From contig NZ_CP036273.1 of NCBI RefSeq assembly GCF_007747215.1, positions 2,464,322-2,528,321 on the forward strand: a DNA stretch of 64,000 nucleotides. The letters are read 5' to 3'. Within the stretch, counting starts at the first letter, position 1. Each line of letters begins with the position of its first letter. A program made the position numbers and the translations under genes. Positions 1 through 8,500 of this stretch are shown in pieces. The DNA is from Urbifossiella limnaea. Lineage in GTDB: Bacteria > Planctomycetota > Planctomycetia > Gemmatales > Gemmataceae. A model generated the notes under the pieces. It was given only the letters and a program-made list of their open reading frames with translations. It was not told where the DNA came from and did no database searches.

Positions 1-1
1 C

Positions 2-3000
2 GCGCAGCGCGGACAGGGGCACAAGGAACTCGCCGAGGCCGTCGCCCGGCCGAACGAACTGCCGCAGCGCACCCAGGCCGCGAACGGCCGCTTCACCGAG
101 GCGATGAAGCACTTCACGCTGGCGCGCGAAGCCTTCGAGAAGAAGCCGGACGCGGCGTGGGCCGCCCGCGCCCGCTGCGACCAGGCCGAGATGGAACTGC
201 GGCTCGGCAAGACGAAGGAGGCCCGCGCCACCACCGAGCCCTTCGCCAAGGACGCCGCCTTCGCCGCGAGCAAAAGCCGGCCGCTCGGCCTGTACTACCA
301 CGGCGTCGCCAGCTTCCTCCTCACCGACTACCCCGCTGCCGGCAAGTCGCTGAGCCTGCTGGCGCCGTTCGAGCAGCCGTTCGGCCCGCACGCGCGGTAC
401 CTGCGCGGCCGGGTGCATTCCGCCGCCGGCGAGAAGGCCGAGGCCGCCGCCGCGTTCGACGCGGTCATCGCCGGCTACGAGAAGCAGAAGAAAGACGCGC
501 AGACCGCGCTACAGCAGCCGGACCGCTTCAAGAGCGACCCGTGGGAGAAGGCCCGGCTCGAAGCGCTGGTGAAGAACCCGGCCCCGGACTACGTCGCGGG
601 CAGCGTCTTCTACGGGGCCTGCCTCGGCTACGAGGCCGGCAAGTTCGGCGAGGCGCTCGGCAAGTTCCAGGCGTTCGTGAAGGACAACCCCGCGGCCGCG
701 CTCAAGGACGACGCGCAGTTGCGCGCCGGCTTCTGCCTCGTGCAGCTGAAGCAGAACGACGACGCGCTGAAGGCGCTGCAGCCGCTGGCGAACCACCCGA
801 AGCTCGCCGACCAGGCGCTGTACTGGCTCGGCAGGGCGCACGCCGGCCGGGCCGCTGCCGCCGACCCGAACAACGCCCAGCAGAAGGCGCAGCTGTTGAA
901 CGAGGCGATCGGCGTCCTCCGGCAGGCGAGCGACCGCGCCGGCCAGCTCGCCGGCTCCGCCCCCGACGCGAAGGCCCGCCGTGGCGAGATCCTGCTCGAA
1001 CTCGCCGACACGCACCTGACCGCCAAGCAGCCGTCGGACGCCGCCCGCACCTACGAGGCACTGCTTAACGAGAAGCTGCTCCCCGATCGTGCCGAGGAGA
1101 CGCTCGAACGCCTCGTCAGCGCGCTGCACCTGGCTGGCGACCTACCCGCCTCCGACGCCCGTGCCGCGGCGTTCCAGCAGCAGTACCCGCAGAGCCCGCT
1201 GCTGCCGTCGGTGCTGTTCCGCGTCGCGGAGAACCAGTACGCCCGCGCCGAGAAGGCCGGCAAGGAGAACAACGCCGCCGCCGCGAAGGCCGGGTTCGCC
1301 GACGCGGCCAAGAAGTACGAGGCGCTCGTCGCCAAGTTCCCGGAGTTCGAGCGGGTGCAGCGCGCCCGCTACGGCATGGCCCTGTGCCACGTGGCCGCCG
1401 ACGACTTCGAGAAGGCCGCGGAAGTGCTCGACCGCATCCCCGGCCCCGACCGCACCGGCGACCTCGCGGCCGTGCCGTTCGTGCTGGCCGACTGCCTGAT
1501 TCGCACCGCCCCGGCGAAGGCCGAGGACGCGCTGCAGGACAACATGCTCCGCGAGAAGCTCGGCAAGGCGGCCGACATGCTGGACGCCTTCGTGGCTGCG
1601 AACCCGAAGGCGCCCGAGGCGGCCGACGCGCTCGTGAAGTTCGGCTACTGCCAGAAGCGGCTCGGCGTCCAGCTCGCCGCCGGGAACGAGAAGAACGAAG
1701 CGCTGAACAAAGCCCGCGCCGCGTTCGAGCGTGTCGGCCGCGAGTACGGGGCGTCGCCCGTCGCCGGGAACGCGGCGCTGGAGCGGGCGCAGGTGATGGC
1801 GTTGCAGGGCGACAAGGGCGGGGCCACGAACGCGCTGGCCGCGTTCGCCAACGACCCGCTGGCCAAGTCGCCGGTGGCGCCGCTGGCGTTCGTGTCGCGG
1901 GCCACGCTGCTCCGCGAGCAGAACCAGGCCGGCAACGCCGCCGGCGTGATGCAGGACGCCCGCAACCGCTTCGAGGGCCAGCTCAACGGCGACACCGCCC
2001 GGCGCGACTGGGTGCATCTGCTTCGCTATCACCACGCGGTGGCGCTGTTCGAGAGCAACAAGTCGCAGGAGGCGCGGAACCTGTTCGACCAGGTGACGCG
2101 CGAGGCCGTGCAGAAGCCGATCGGAGCCGAGGCCGGGCTCCGCGGCGGCCAGTGCCTCGTGGCCGAACAGAAGGCGGCGCTGGCGGACGCCGAGAAGGCC
2201 AAGGCCGCGGCAAAGGCCGACCAGCTGGCCGCGGCCGACGCCAAGGTGAAGGGCGCGAAGGCGGGGCTCGTGGAAGCGGCGAAGGTGCTGGAGCGGCGGG
2301 CCGACGAGTTCAAGCCGCACCAGCCGCAGGGCGAGGCCCGCGCCCGGATGCTGTACGACGCCGCGTGGGCCTACAAGGCCGCGGGCGCCGACCCGACGCC
2401 GGCCTACACGAAGCTCATCGCCGAGTTCCCGACGCTGTCGCTCGCCGTGGACGCGAGGCTAGAACTGGCCGAGTTGCTGGCCGACGCCAAGAAGCCCGAC
2501 GACGCGGCGAAGCTGCTCAAGGACGCGCTCGACGCCGAGCCGGTCGACAAGGCGACGCCGCCGGACACGACCGACCGCGTGCGGGTGCGCTACGGCGCGG
2601 CGCTGTTCGCCAAGAAGGACGTGGCCGGGGCGCTGGCGCAGTTCGAGGCCGTGGCCGGGAACGAGAAGTCGGCGCAGCGCGGCGTGGCGACCTACCGCGC
2701 CGCGGAGTGCCTGCTCGCGGCCGGCAAGACGGAGGAGGCACGGGCGAAGCTCGTCGTCTTCCGCGACAACGGGGCGTTCCACAACGTGCCGGGCGTCAGC
2801 GACCGGGCCGTCCTGCGGCTCGGCCACGCCCTCAGCGACCTGAAACAGTGGGAGCCGAGCCGGCAGACGTTCGAGACGCTGATCGGCCGCTACGGCGACG
2901 GCAGCGCGTGGGCCGTGGACGCCCGTTACGGCATGGGCTGGGCGCTGCAGAACCAGGGCCGCTTCGACGACGCCGTGAACCAGTACGCCCAGGTGGCCCA

Positions 3001-3289
3001 GAAGACGACGGACGACCGGGCCGGCAAGGCGCACCTTCAGATCGGCCTGTGCCGCGCCGCGCAGAAGCGGTGGGACGACGCCGGGAAGGCGTACTCGACG
3101 GTGTACTACGGGGCGTTCCCGGCGGAGTTGCAGGCGGCGGCGATGGTCGAGCACGCGCGGGTGCTGCTGGAGCAGAAGAACGTCGCGGAGGCGACGCGAC
3201 TGTTGGACCGGGTGCCGCGCGACCTGCCGGCGGACAGCCCGTGGACGACCGCGGCGCGGGAACTGCGGCAGCGGATCGGGAAGCAGTAA
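2..3289 (+). CDS. Large tetratricopeptide-repeat protein (5' end outside window)
   Basis: The frame is open from the window edge to a TAA stop, so at least 1,095 codons are visible and the true start lies upstream; an internal ATG at 104 is not convincing. The protein is Ala/Lys/Asp-rich and built almost wholly of helix-turn-helix pairs with TPR spacing, for example YGMALCHVAADDFEKAAEVL and the closing units AVNQYAQVAQKTTDD and LLDRVPRDLPADSPW. No catalytic motif or membrane segment is seen. Such proteins act as scaffolds, often in the periplasm, but location cannot be judged without the N-terminus. It ends at a large palindrome and faces the FKBP genes convergently. Confidence 0.8.
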   Translation, partial: AQRGQGHKELAEAVARPNELPQRTQAANGRFTEAMKHFTLAREAFEKKPDAAWAARARCDQAEMELRLGKTKEARATTEPFAKDAAFAASKSRPLGLYYHGVASFLLTDYPAAGKSLSLLAPFEQPFGPHARYLRGRVHSAAGEKAEAAAAFDAVIAGYEKQKKDAQTALQQPDRFKSDPWEKARLEALVKNPAPDYVAGSVFYGACLGYEAGKFGEALGKFQAFVKDNPAAALKDDAQLRAGFCLVQLKQNDDALKALQPLANHPKLADQALYWLGRAHAGRAAAADPNNAQQKAQLLNEAIGVLRQASDRAGQLAGSAPDAKARRGEILLELADTHLTAKQPSDAARTYEALLNEKLLPDRAEETLERLVSALHLAGDLPASDARAAAFQQQYPQSPLLPSVLFRVAENQYARAEKAGKENNAAAAKAGFADAAKKYEALVAKFPEFERVQRARYGMALCHVAADDFEKAAEVLDRIPGPDRTGDLAAVPFVLADCLIRTAPAKAEDALQDNMLREKLGKAADMLDAFVAANPKAPEAADALVKFGYCQKRLGVQLAAGNEKNEALNKARAAFERVGREYGASPVAGNAALERAQVMALQGDKGGATNALAAFANDPLAKSPVAPLAFVSRATLLREQNQAGNAAGVMQDARNRFEGQLNGDTARRDWVHLLRYHHAVALFESNKSQEARNLFDQVTREAVQKPIGAEAGLRGGQCLVAEQKAALADAEKAKAAAKADQLAAADAKVKGAKAGLVEAAKVLERRADEFKPHQPQGEARARMLYDAAWAYKAAGADPTPAYTKLIAEFPTLSLAVDARLELAELLADAKKPDDAAKLLKDALDAEPVDKATPPDTTDRVRVRYGAALFAKKDVAGALAQFEAVAGNEKSAQRGVATYRAAECLLAAGKTEEARAKLVVFRDNGAFHNVPGVSDRAVLRLGHALSDLKQWEPSRQTFETLIGRYGDGSAWAVDARYGMGWALQNQGRFDDAVNQYAQVAQKTTDDRAGKAHLQIGLCRAAQKRWDDAGKAYSTVYYGAFPAELQAAAMVEHARVLLEQKNVAEATRLLDRVPRDLPADSPWTTAARELRQRIGKQ

Positions 3290-3310
3290 CGGGGAGCAAC
3301 CAGAAGTGTT

Positions 3311-3354
3311 GCCGCATGCGGCTTGGCGCTGCGCAGCGCCAAGCCGCATGCGGC
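3311..3354. terminator. 44-base perfect palindrome between convergent genes
   Basis: Two 22-base arms are exact reverse complements with no loop (left arm begins GCCGCATGCGGCTTGGCG). It lies 22 bases after the TPR stop and 22 bases before the end of the FKBP gene on the other strand, so it can terminate both. There is no clear T-tract. It may be a dispersed palindromic repeat used as a terminator. Confidence 0.6.
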
Positions 3355-3376
3355 GAAGACCCGAGCCGTCGACACT

Positions 3377-3757
3377 TTACTTCGTGCCCAGCAGTTCGAC
3401 GCGGAACACGAGCGTGGCGTTCGGGCCGATCAGCCCGCCGGCGCCCCGGCTGCCGTAGGCCACCTCCGGGGCGAGGTGCAGCACCCGGGTGCCGCCCACC
3501 TTCATCCCCACCAGGCCGTCCCGCCAGCCCGCGATGACCTGGCCCAGCCCAAACTCGATTTCCTCGTTCCGCTTTACGCTGCTGTCGAAGATCGTGGCCT
3601 TGTCGTCGGTCAGCCAGCCGGTGTAGTGGACCTTCACCCGCCCACCGGCCTTGACCGCCTCGCCGGCGCCCACGACCTCGTCGTGGTACTTCAGCCCCGG
3701 CTTCATCTCCTGCCACGGCGTCGCGGCGAGGTCGGGCCGCTTGAGTTTCTCTTCCAT
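3377..3757 (-). CDS. FKBP-type peptidyl-prolyl cis-trans isomerase (cytoplasmic form)
   Basis: The 126-residue product is one FKBP domain. Family features are VKVHYTGWLTD, FDSSVKR, FGLGQVIAGW and VGGTRVLHLAPEVAYG, ending in FRVELLGTK. It would catalyse proline cis-trans isomerisation during folding. There is no signal peptide, so it should be cytoplasmic. A GGAGG lies about 7 bases before the ATG. It sits 36 bases downstream of a second, secreted FKBP gene on the same strand; the two probably arose by duplication and are co-transcribed. Length is normal for a minimal FKBP. Confidence 0.92.
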   Translation of the reverse strand: MEEKLKRPDLAATPWQEMKPGLKYHDEVVGAGEAVKAGGRVKVHYTGWLTDDKATIFDSSVKRNEEIEFGLGQVIAGWRDGLVGMKVGGTRVLHLAPEVAYGSRGAGGLIGPNATLVFRVELLGTK

Positions 3758-3793
3758 CGGTGTGCCTCCGTTGTGGGTTCGCCCGCCGGGTGG

Positions 3794-4246
3794 TTACTTC
3801 GTCCCGAACAGCTCGATCTCGAACACCAGCGTGCTGTTCGCCGGGATGCCCCCCCGGGCCCGCTCGCCGTACGCCAGCTCCGGCGGGATGCGCAGCCGGC
3901 GGACGCCGCCCACCTTCATCCCCGGAATCCCCACCTGCCAGCCCTTGATGAGGTTCTCCAGCGGGAACTCGGCCGTCTTCCCCCGCTTCACGCTGCTGTC
4001 GAACACGGTCCCCTCGGCGTCGGTCAGCCAGCCGGTGTAGTGGATCGTCACCGTGTCGCCCGGCTTGGCCTCGGCGCCCTTGCCGACCTTCGCGTCCCAC
4101 ACCTCGACGCCGCCCGGCAGCTTCTTCCAGTCCTTCGCCTTCAGGTCCGGCCGCGGCGGCAACTTCGCCCCGTCCTGGGCGGTCGCCCCCGCGCCGGCGG
4201 CGACCACGGCCGCGGCGGCGAGGGCGAAGGCGGACAGCACACGCAT
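3794..4246 (-). CDS. Secreted FKBP-type peptidyl-prolyl isomerase
   Basis: The 150-residue product starts with a signal peptide (MRVLSAFALAAAAVVAAGAG, likely cleaved after ATAQ). One FKBP domain follows: VTIHYTGWLTDAEG, FDSSVKRGK, LIKGWQVGIPGMKVGG, LRIPPELAYGERARGG and FEIELFGTK. It would help fold envelope proteins. The ATG at 4246 is preceded by GGAGGAGT. The open frame extends further upstream without other support, so this start is preferred because it creates the signal peptide. It lies upstream of the cytoplasmic FKBP gene and is probably in the same transcript. Confidence 0.92.
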   Translation of the reverse strand: MRVLSAFALAAAAVVAAGAGATAQDGAKLPPRPDLKAKDWKKLPGGVEVWDAKVGKGAEAKPGDTVTIHYTGWLTDAEGTVFDSSVKRGKTAEFPLENLIKGWQVGIPGMKVGGVRRLRIPPELAYGERARGGIPANSTLVFEIELFGTK

Positions 4247-4293
4247 CGGGACTCCTCCGAGGGTTGGAAATTGGGCTACTTCGGTATACGGAT

Positions 4294-5535
4294 TCAGCCC
4301 GGCGGCGGGCGGTCCGGCTTCGGCCGCGGCGCCGACGCGCTCGCCCGCGTCCCCGGCCGCCGGCGGACGCGCTTCAGCTTCGGCACCGGCACGTCGTGCT
4401 CGTCCTCCAGTTCGCCCACGATCTCCTCCAGCACGTCCTCCAACGTGATCAGGCCGAGCACTTTTCCGGCCTCGTCCCGCACCACGGCCATCGGCCGGTG
4501 CGACCGCTGAAACAGCTTGAAGGCGTTGGCGATCGACTCGCCGGGGGCCAGGAACGTGGCCGGGTACAGCGCGTCCTCCAGCAGCACCGCCCCGTGCGTG
4601 CTGAACAGGAAGAACAGGTCCTTCGTGTTGACGATGCCGACGACGTTGTCCGGCGTGCCGTCGTACACCGGCAGCCGGGTGTGCGCCCCGAGCCGGGCCT
4701 GCTCCATCACCTTGTCCGGCGGCGAGTTCACGTCCAGGCCGATCACCTTGTCCCACGACACCATGCTGTCCGCGACGGTCTTCTCGTTCAGGGCGAACAC
4801 GTTCAGCACCATCTCAGCCTCGGCCGCGTCGATCTCGCCGGCCTCCTCGCTGTCCTCGACCAGCAGGCGCAGCTCGTCGATGGTGTGGACCTCGCCGTCT
4901 TCGCTGCTCCCCTTGTAGCCGAGGCGGTGGAGGAACCAGTTGCTCGACCCGTTCATAAGCGAGATGAGCGGCCCGCTCATCCGGCCGAACCAGTTGATCG
5001 GCACGGCGATCAGCAGCGCCACCCGCTCGCTGGACTGGAGCGCGGCCAGCTTCGGCATCTGCTCGCCGAACACGACGTGAAGGTACGTGATGAGCCCGAG
5101 CGTGACACTGATGGAGACGACGCGGGTGAGGAGGCCGGCGTCGCCGCCGGGGAGCGCGGCGAAGAGCGGGTGGAGCGCCTCGTGGATGGCCGGCTCGCTG
5201 ACGAACCCGAGGGCCAGGCTGGCGACGGTGATGCCGAGCTGGCACGCGGCGACGCTGCGGTCCAGGTCGGTCACGGCGGCCATCAGCGCTGCCGCCCCGG
5301 CCTTCCCCTGGTTGACGAGCTCCTCGACGCGCGTCCGCCGCACGGCCACGAGCGCGAACTCGGCGGCGACGAAGAACCCGTTGATACCCACCAGAATCGG
5401 GATGGCGACGAGCCCGACGATGGTTTTCACGGGGTCGCCGCCGGGTGGGTCGGCGGCGAGGAGGGCGGGGAGAACGGCGAACGTGGCGGGTGACAAGTCG
5501 GTTCGTCCGGGGACGTGGGGCCGGTTCTCGGGCAT
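4294..5535 (-). CDS. CNNM/CorC-HlyC family membrane protein lacking the C-terminal domain
   Basis: The 413-residue product has an N-terminal DUF21 membrane region (about residues 30-220, with NGFFVAAEFALVAVRRTRVE typical of the family) and a cytoplasmic CBS pair (about 240-365, with LPVYDGTPDNVVGIVNTKDL). Family members are linked to Mg2+/Co2+ efflux. Most have a C-terminal CorC_HlyC domain; here the CBS pair is followed only by an Arg/Pro-rich tail (KRVRRRPGTRAS), so that domain is absent. A start nearer VKTIVGLVAI is possible because the first 30 residues look non-conserved. Substrate is inferred from the family only. Confidence 0.85.
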   Translation of the reverse strand: MPENRPHVPGRTDLSPATFAVLPALLAADPPGGDPVKTIVGLVAIPILVGINGFFVAAEFALVAVRRTRVEELVNQGKAGAAALMAAVTDLDRSVAACQLGITVASLALGFVSEPAIHEALHPLFAALPGGDAGLLTRVVSISVTLGLITYLHVVFGEQMPKLAALQSSERVALLIAVPINWFGRMSGPLISLMNGSSNWFLHRLGYKGSSEDGEVHTIDELRLLVEDSEEAGEIDAAEAEMVLNVFALNEKTVADSMVSWDKVIGLDVNSPPDKVMEQARLGAHTRLPVYDGTPDNVVGIVNTKDLFFLFSTHGAVLLEDALYPATFLAPGESIANAFKLFQRSHRPMAVVRDEAGKVLGLITLEDVLEEIVGELEDEHDVPVPKLKRVRRRPGTRASASAPRPKPDRPPPG

Positions 5536-5565
5536 TCTACGAGCGAATGCCGCGCCGCGGGCCGG

Positions 5566-8500
5566 TCAGTCCCACCGGCGCAGCCCCTCGACCACCTCGC
5601 GGACCTCGTTCTTCCGCTTCTCGAACACGGCGAATAGGGCCAGGATGGCGGCCCCGAGCACGATCCCGGCGGCATACCACACCCACGTCTGGGCGCGGTC
5701 CACGGCGGCGTGCCAGATCATCGCCAGAACGTCCAGCAGCAGGAACGCCGCGCCGAGGAACAGGAACGCCCGCACCCGCAGCAGAATGCCGCCGAGGATG
5801 CCGGCGACGCAGAACACCGCCAGCACCACCGGCAGCCAGAGCGACTGCCCGACGCCGGCGATGAACATGTCCGCGGCCGACGACACGTACAGCAGCCCGA
5901 CGCCCGCGTAGCGGAGGCCGGTCGCCAACTCCCGCTTCAGCTCGCGGCGGTTCACGTGCTCGGCGACGAGCACGATCAGCGCCAGCGGCACGACCCACAC
6001 CTGCGGGTGAACCGTAGCCGAGATGCCGGTGTGCGCCAGCAGCGACCACACGCCGGCGTTCGCCGCCAGGGCCGCGAGCACCGCCCACCCGATGGAGCGC
6101 CGCCGCAGCGCGACGAGGCCGTACAGGAGCCCGCCGAGGAACCAGAGGCCGGCGTACGAGTCGAACTGTTGGGGCAGCTTTTCGAGGTAGCCGAGGAACG
6201 GCCGCAGACCGGGGGCGTTGTCGTCCGCGAACGCGAGGACGAACCCCGGCGGCTTTGCCCAGAACGCCAACAGCGGCACCAGCGGAAGCAGCACGCCGGT
6301 GCGCCGCAGCGGCCCGGAGAGCACCGTCAGGCGGCGCCGCTCGGCCACCTCCGCGGCGCCGACGCCGGCGAACGCCAGAAGCATAACGACAAACGTCCAG
6401 TAGCGCGCGATGGCGCCGACGAACAGCTCCGGGAGGTTGAGGCGGACGTGGGCGAAGAACAGCACGAGCAGCACTTCCGCGAGGTATACGTAAGCCGTGC
6501 GGCGGCGCTCCGGCAGGCCGAACGGGTCGGCCCCGGGGCGTAGAGCGGCGAGGAGCGACAGCGCGGTCAGGGCGCCGATGCCGGCGAGTATCGCCAGCGC
6601 TTCGGCGAGGTCGAGCGGCGTGCGGCGGGTGACGGGGTCGAACGTCGGTACCTGTTGCAGCAGCACGACCGACAGCGCCGCGAGCGCCACGACCGAGAGT
6701 ACGCCGCAGGCCCGTCGCAGCGCCGCGGCCGGTGCGGTCGCGCACGCGGCGGCGACGAGGGCGACGAACGCCCAGCCGTTCCGCTTCAGCCACACGGCCG
6801 ACTCGGCGGGGTCGGGCACGGCCCAGCCCGTCAGCGCGAGCGCGGCGGCTCCGAGGAGAATCGCTACAGTCCGTAGGTGCACAAGGGCTGGCGCCTTCAC
6901 CGACAGTACGCCGGCGGCGACGGCGAGCAGCAGCACCGCGACGGGGCCGCCGAGACGGTCGGCGAGCGTGAACGGACCCACGGCCAGGGCCGGCGCGAGG
7001 AGCCCGATCGCTAGCCCGACGACGCACTGCGCCACGAGCAGGCGGCGCCAGCGATAGCCGACGCGGACGGCGGGCGCGGCGAGCCACGCGGCGAGCGCCG
7101 CGACCAGCACCGAATACCCGGCCAGGCCGACGGGCGCGCCCCAGTGCCGGAACCGTTCTGCGGGGCCGACCAGAGCCGCCAGTACCAGCCCGGCCGCGAC
7201 CACGACGAGCCAGCTGCCGCGGCACAATAGCGGTGCGCGAAACAGCGCCGCCGTCAGGCCGAGCCCCACGGCCGCCCACGTCGCCGCGAGCGTTTGGAAC
7301 GACACGCGCTGCCCCGGCTCGTCGAGCGGTTGCACGGCGCACGCTGCGACGACGCCAGCGATGATTCCCCCGAAGCCGACGACGTGCGCCCGCAGGCCCG
7401 GGGCGTACGGCGTCGCCCGGTTCCAGCACGCCCACCCGGCCAGCGCCATCAGCGGACCGCCGGCCGCACCGAACTCGGCGAGCGCGCCGACGAGCCCCCG
7501 GTCGGGAAACGCGAACAGCTGGGCCAGTGGCACGAGTGCGATCAGGCCGACGCCGAACAGTCCCGCCGCAGCCTGCAAGTCCAGCAGCACGCCGCCGGGG
7601 ACACGCCGCCCGGCGGCGATCCACAGCGCCGCCCACGCCGCGACACTGCCGACGGTCAGCATTCCGAGCCGCAACTCCTCGAGCGGCCCGAACGACCCGC
7701 CGGCGGTGACGACGCCGAGGGCGTAGCCACCGGCCACGGTCGCGGTGAAAGTCAGTCCCGCGGCGAAGGCGTAGCCGGCAAGTCGCTCGCGTGCCGCCGT
7801 CCCGGCGAGGCCGAGCACCACCAGCGCCATCGGCACCACGTTCGACCACGTCCAGCCGAGGCGGGCGAACACCGACTCCGCAGCCGGCCCACTGGGTGTT
7901 CGCCGGCTGAGCCCGAGCCGCGCCACGTCGGCCGTCAGCAGCACCACGACCGCCGCCGCGGCCGCGAGCAGCACGTACGCCCCGCGGGTCGCGGCGGGCG
8001 TGGTCGCGGGGCGGAAGCCGAGGCGGTCCGCGACTTCACCCAACGGTCGGCGTGCGAACACGAGCGCGGACCCGGCCGCGAACGCGGCCGCCAGCCCCCA
8101 GCGCAACGCGGACGCAGTTGCCAGTTCCTCGGCGAACGTGCCAGCGATCAGAAGGGCCGCCGTCAGCAGTAGCGCGAAGAGGCCGACGATCGCCGCGTCG
8201 CCGGCCGGTTCGCCGTCGGTGCGGAGTCGGAGCCAGCCGAGTAGTACGGCCGCGAGCAACGCGGGCACCAGCCACGCTGCCGGCTCGAACGCGAACGCCA
8301 GGTCCGGGTGCGCCGCACGGAGCGGCCAGCCGAGCGGCGTCAGCTCGGCGCGCGCGAACGGCTCGACGGCGGCTGCTAGAAGTACTACCTGCACCACGAC
8401 GACTGCGCCGACCACGATCTGGTCGAGTGCGAACGGGTCGGCGAGCCATAGTTGTCGTAACCGGCCGCTGCCGGCGGCGAGTCGTCGGGCGGCGACCCAC

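Noticed and set aside
5537-7849. Long Arg-rich open frame overlapping the giant membrane protein on the same strand
   Set aside because: Arg/Gly-rich frame typical of GC-rich shadows; the hydrophobic periodicity lies in the other frame.
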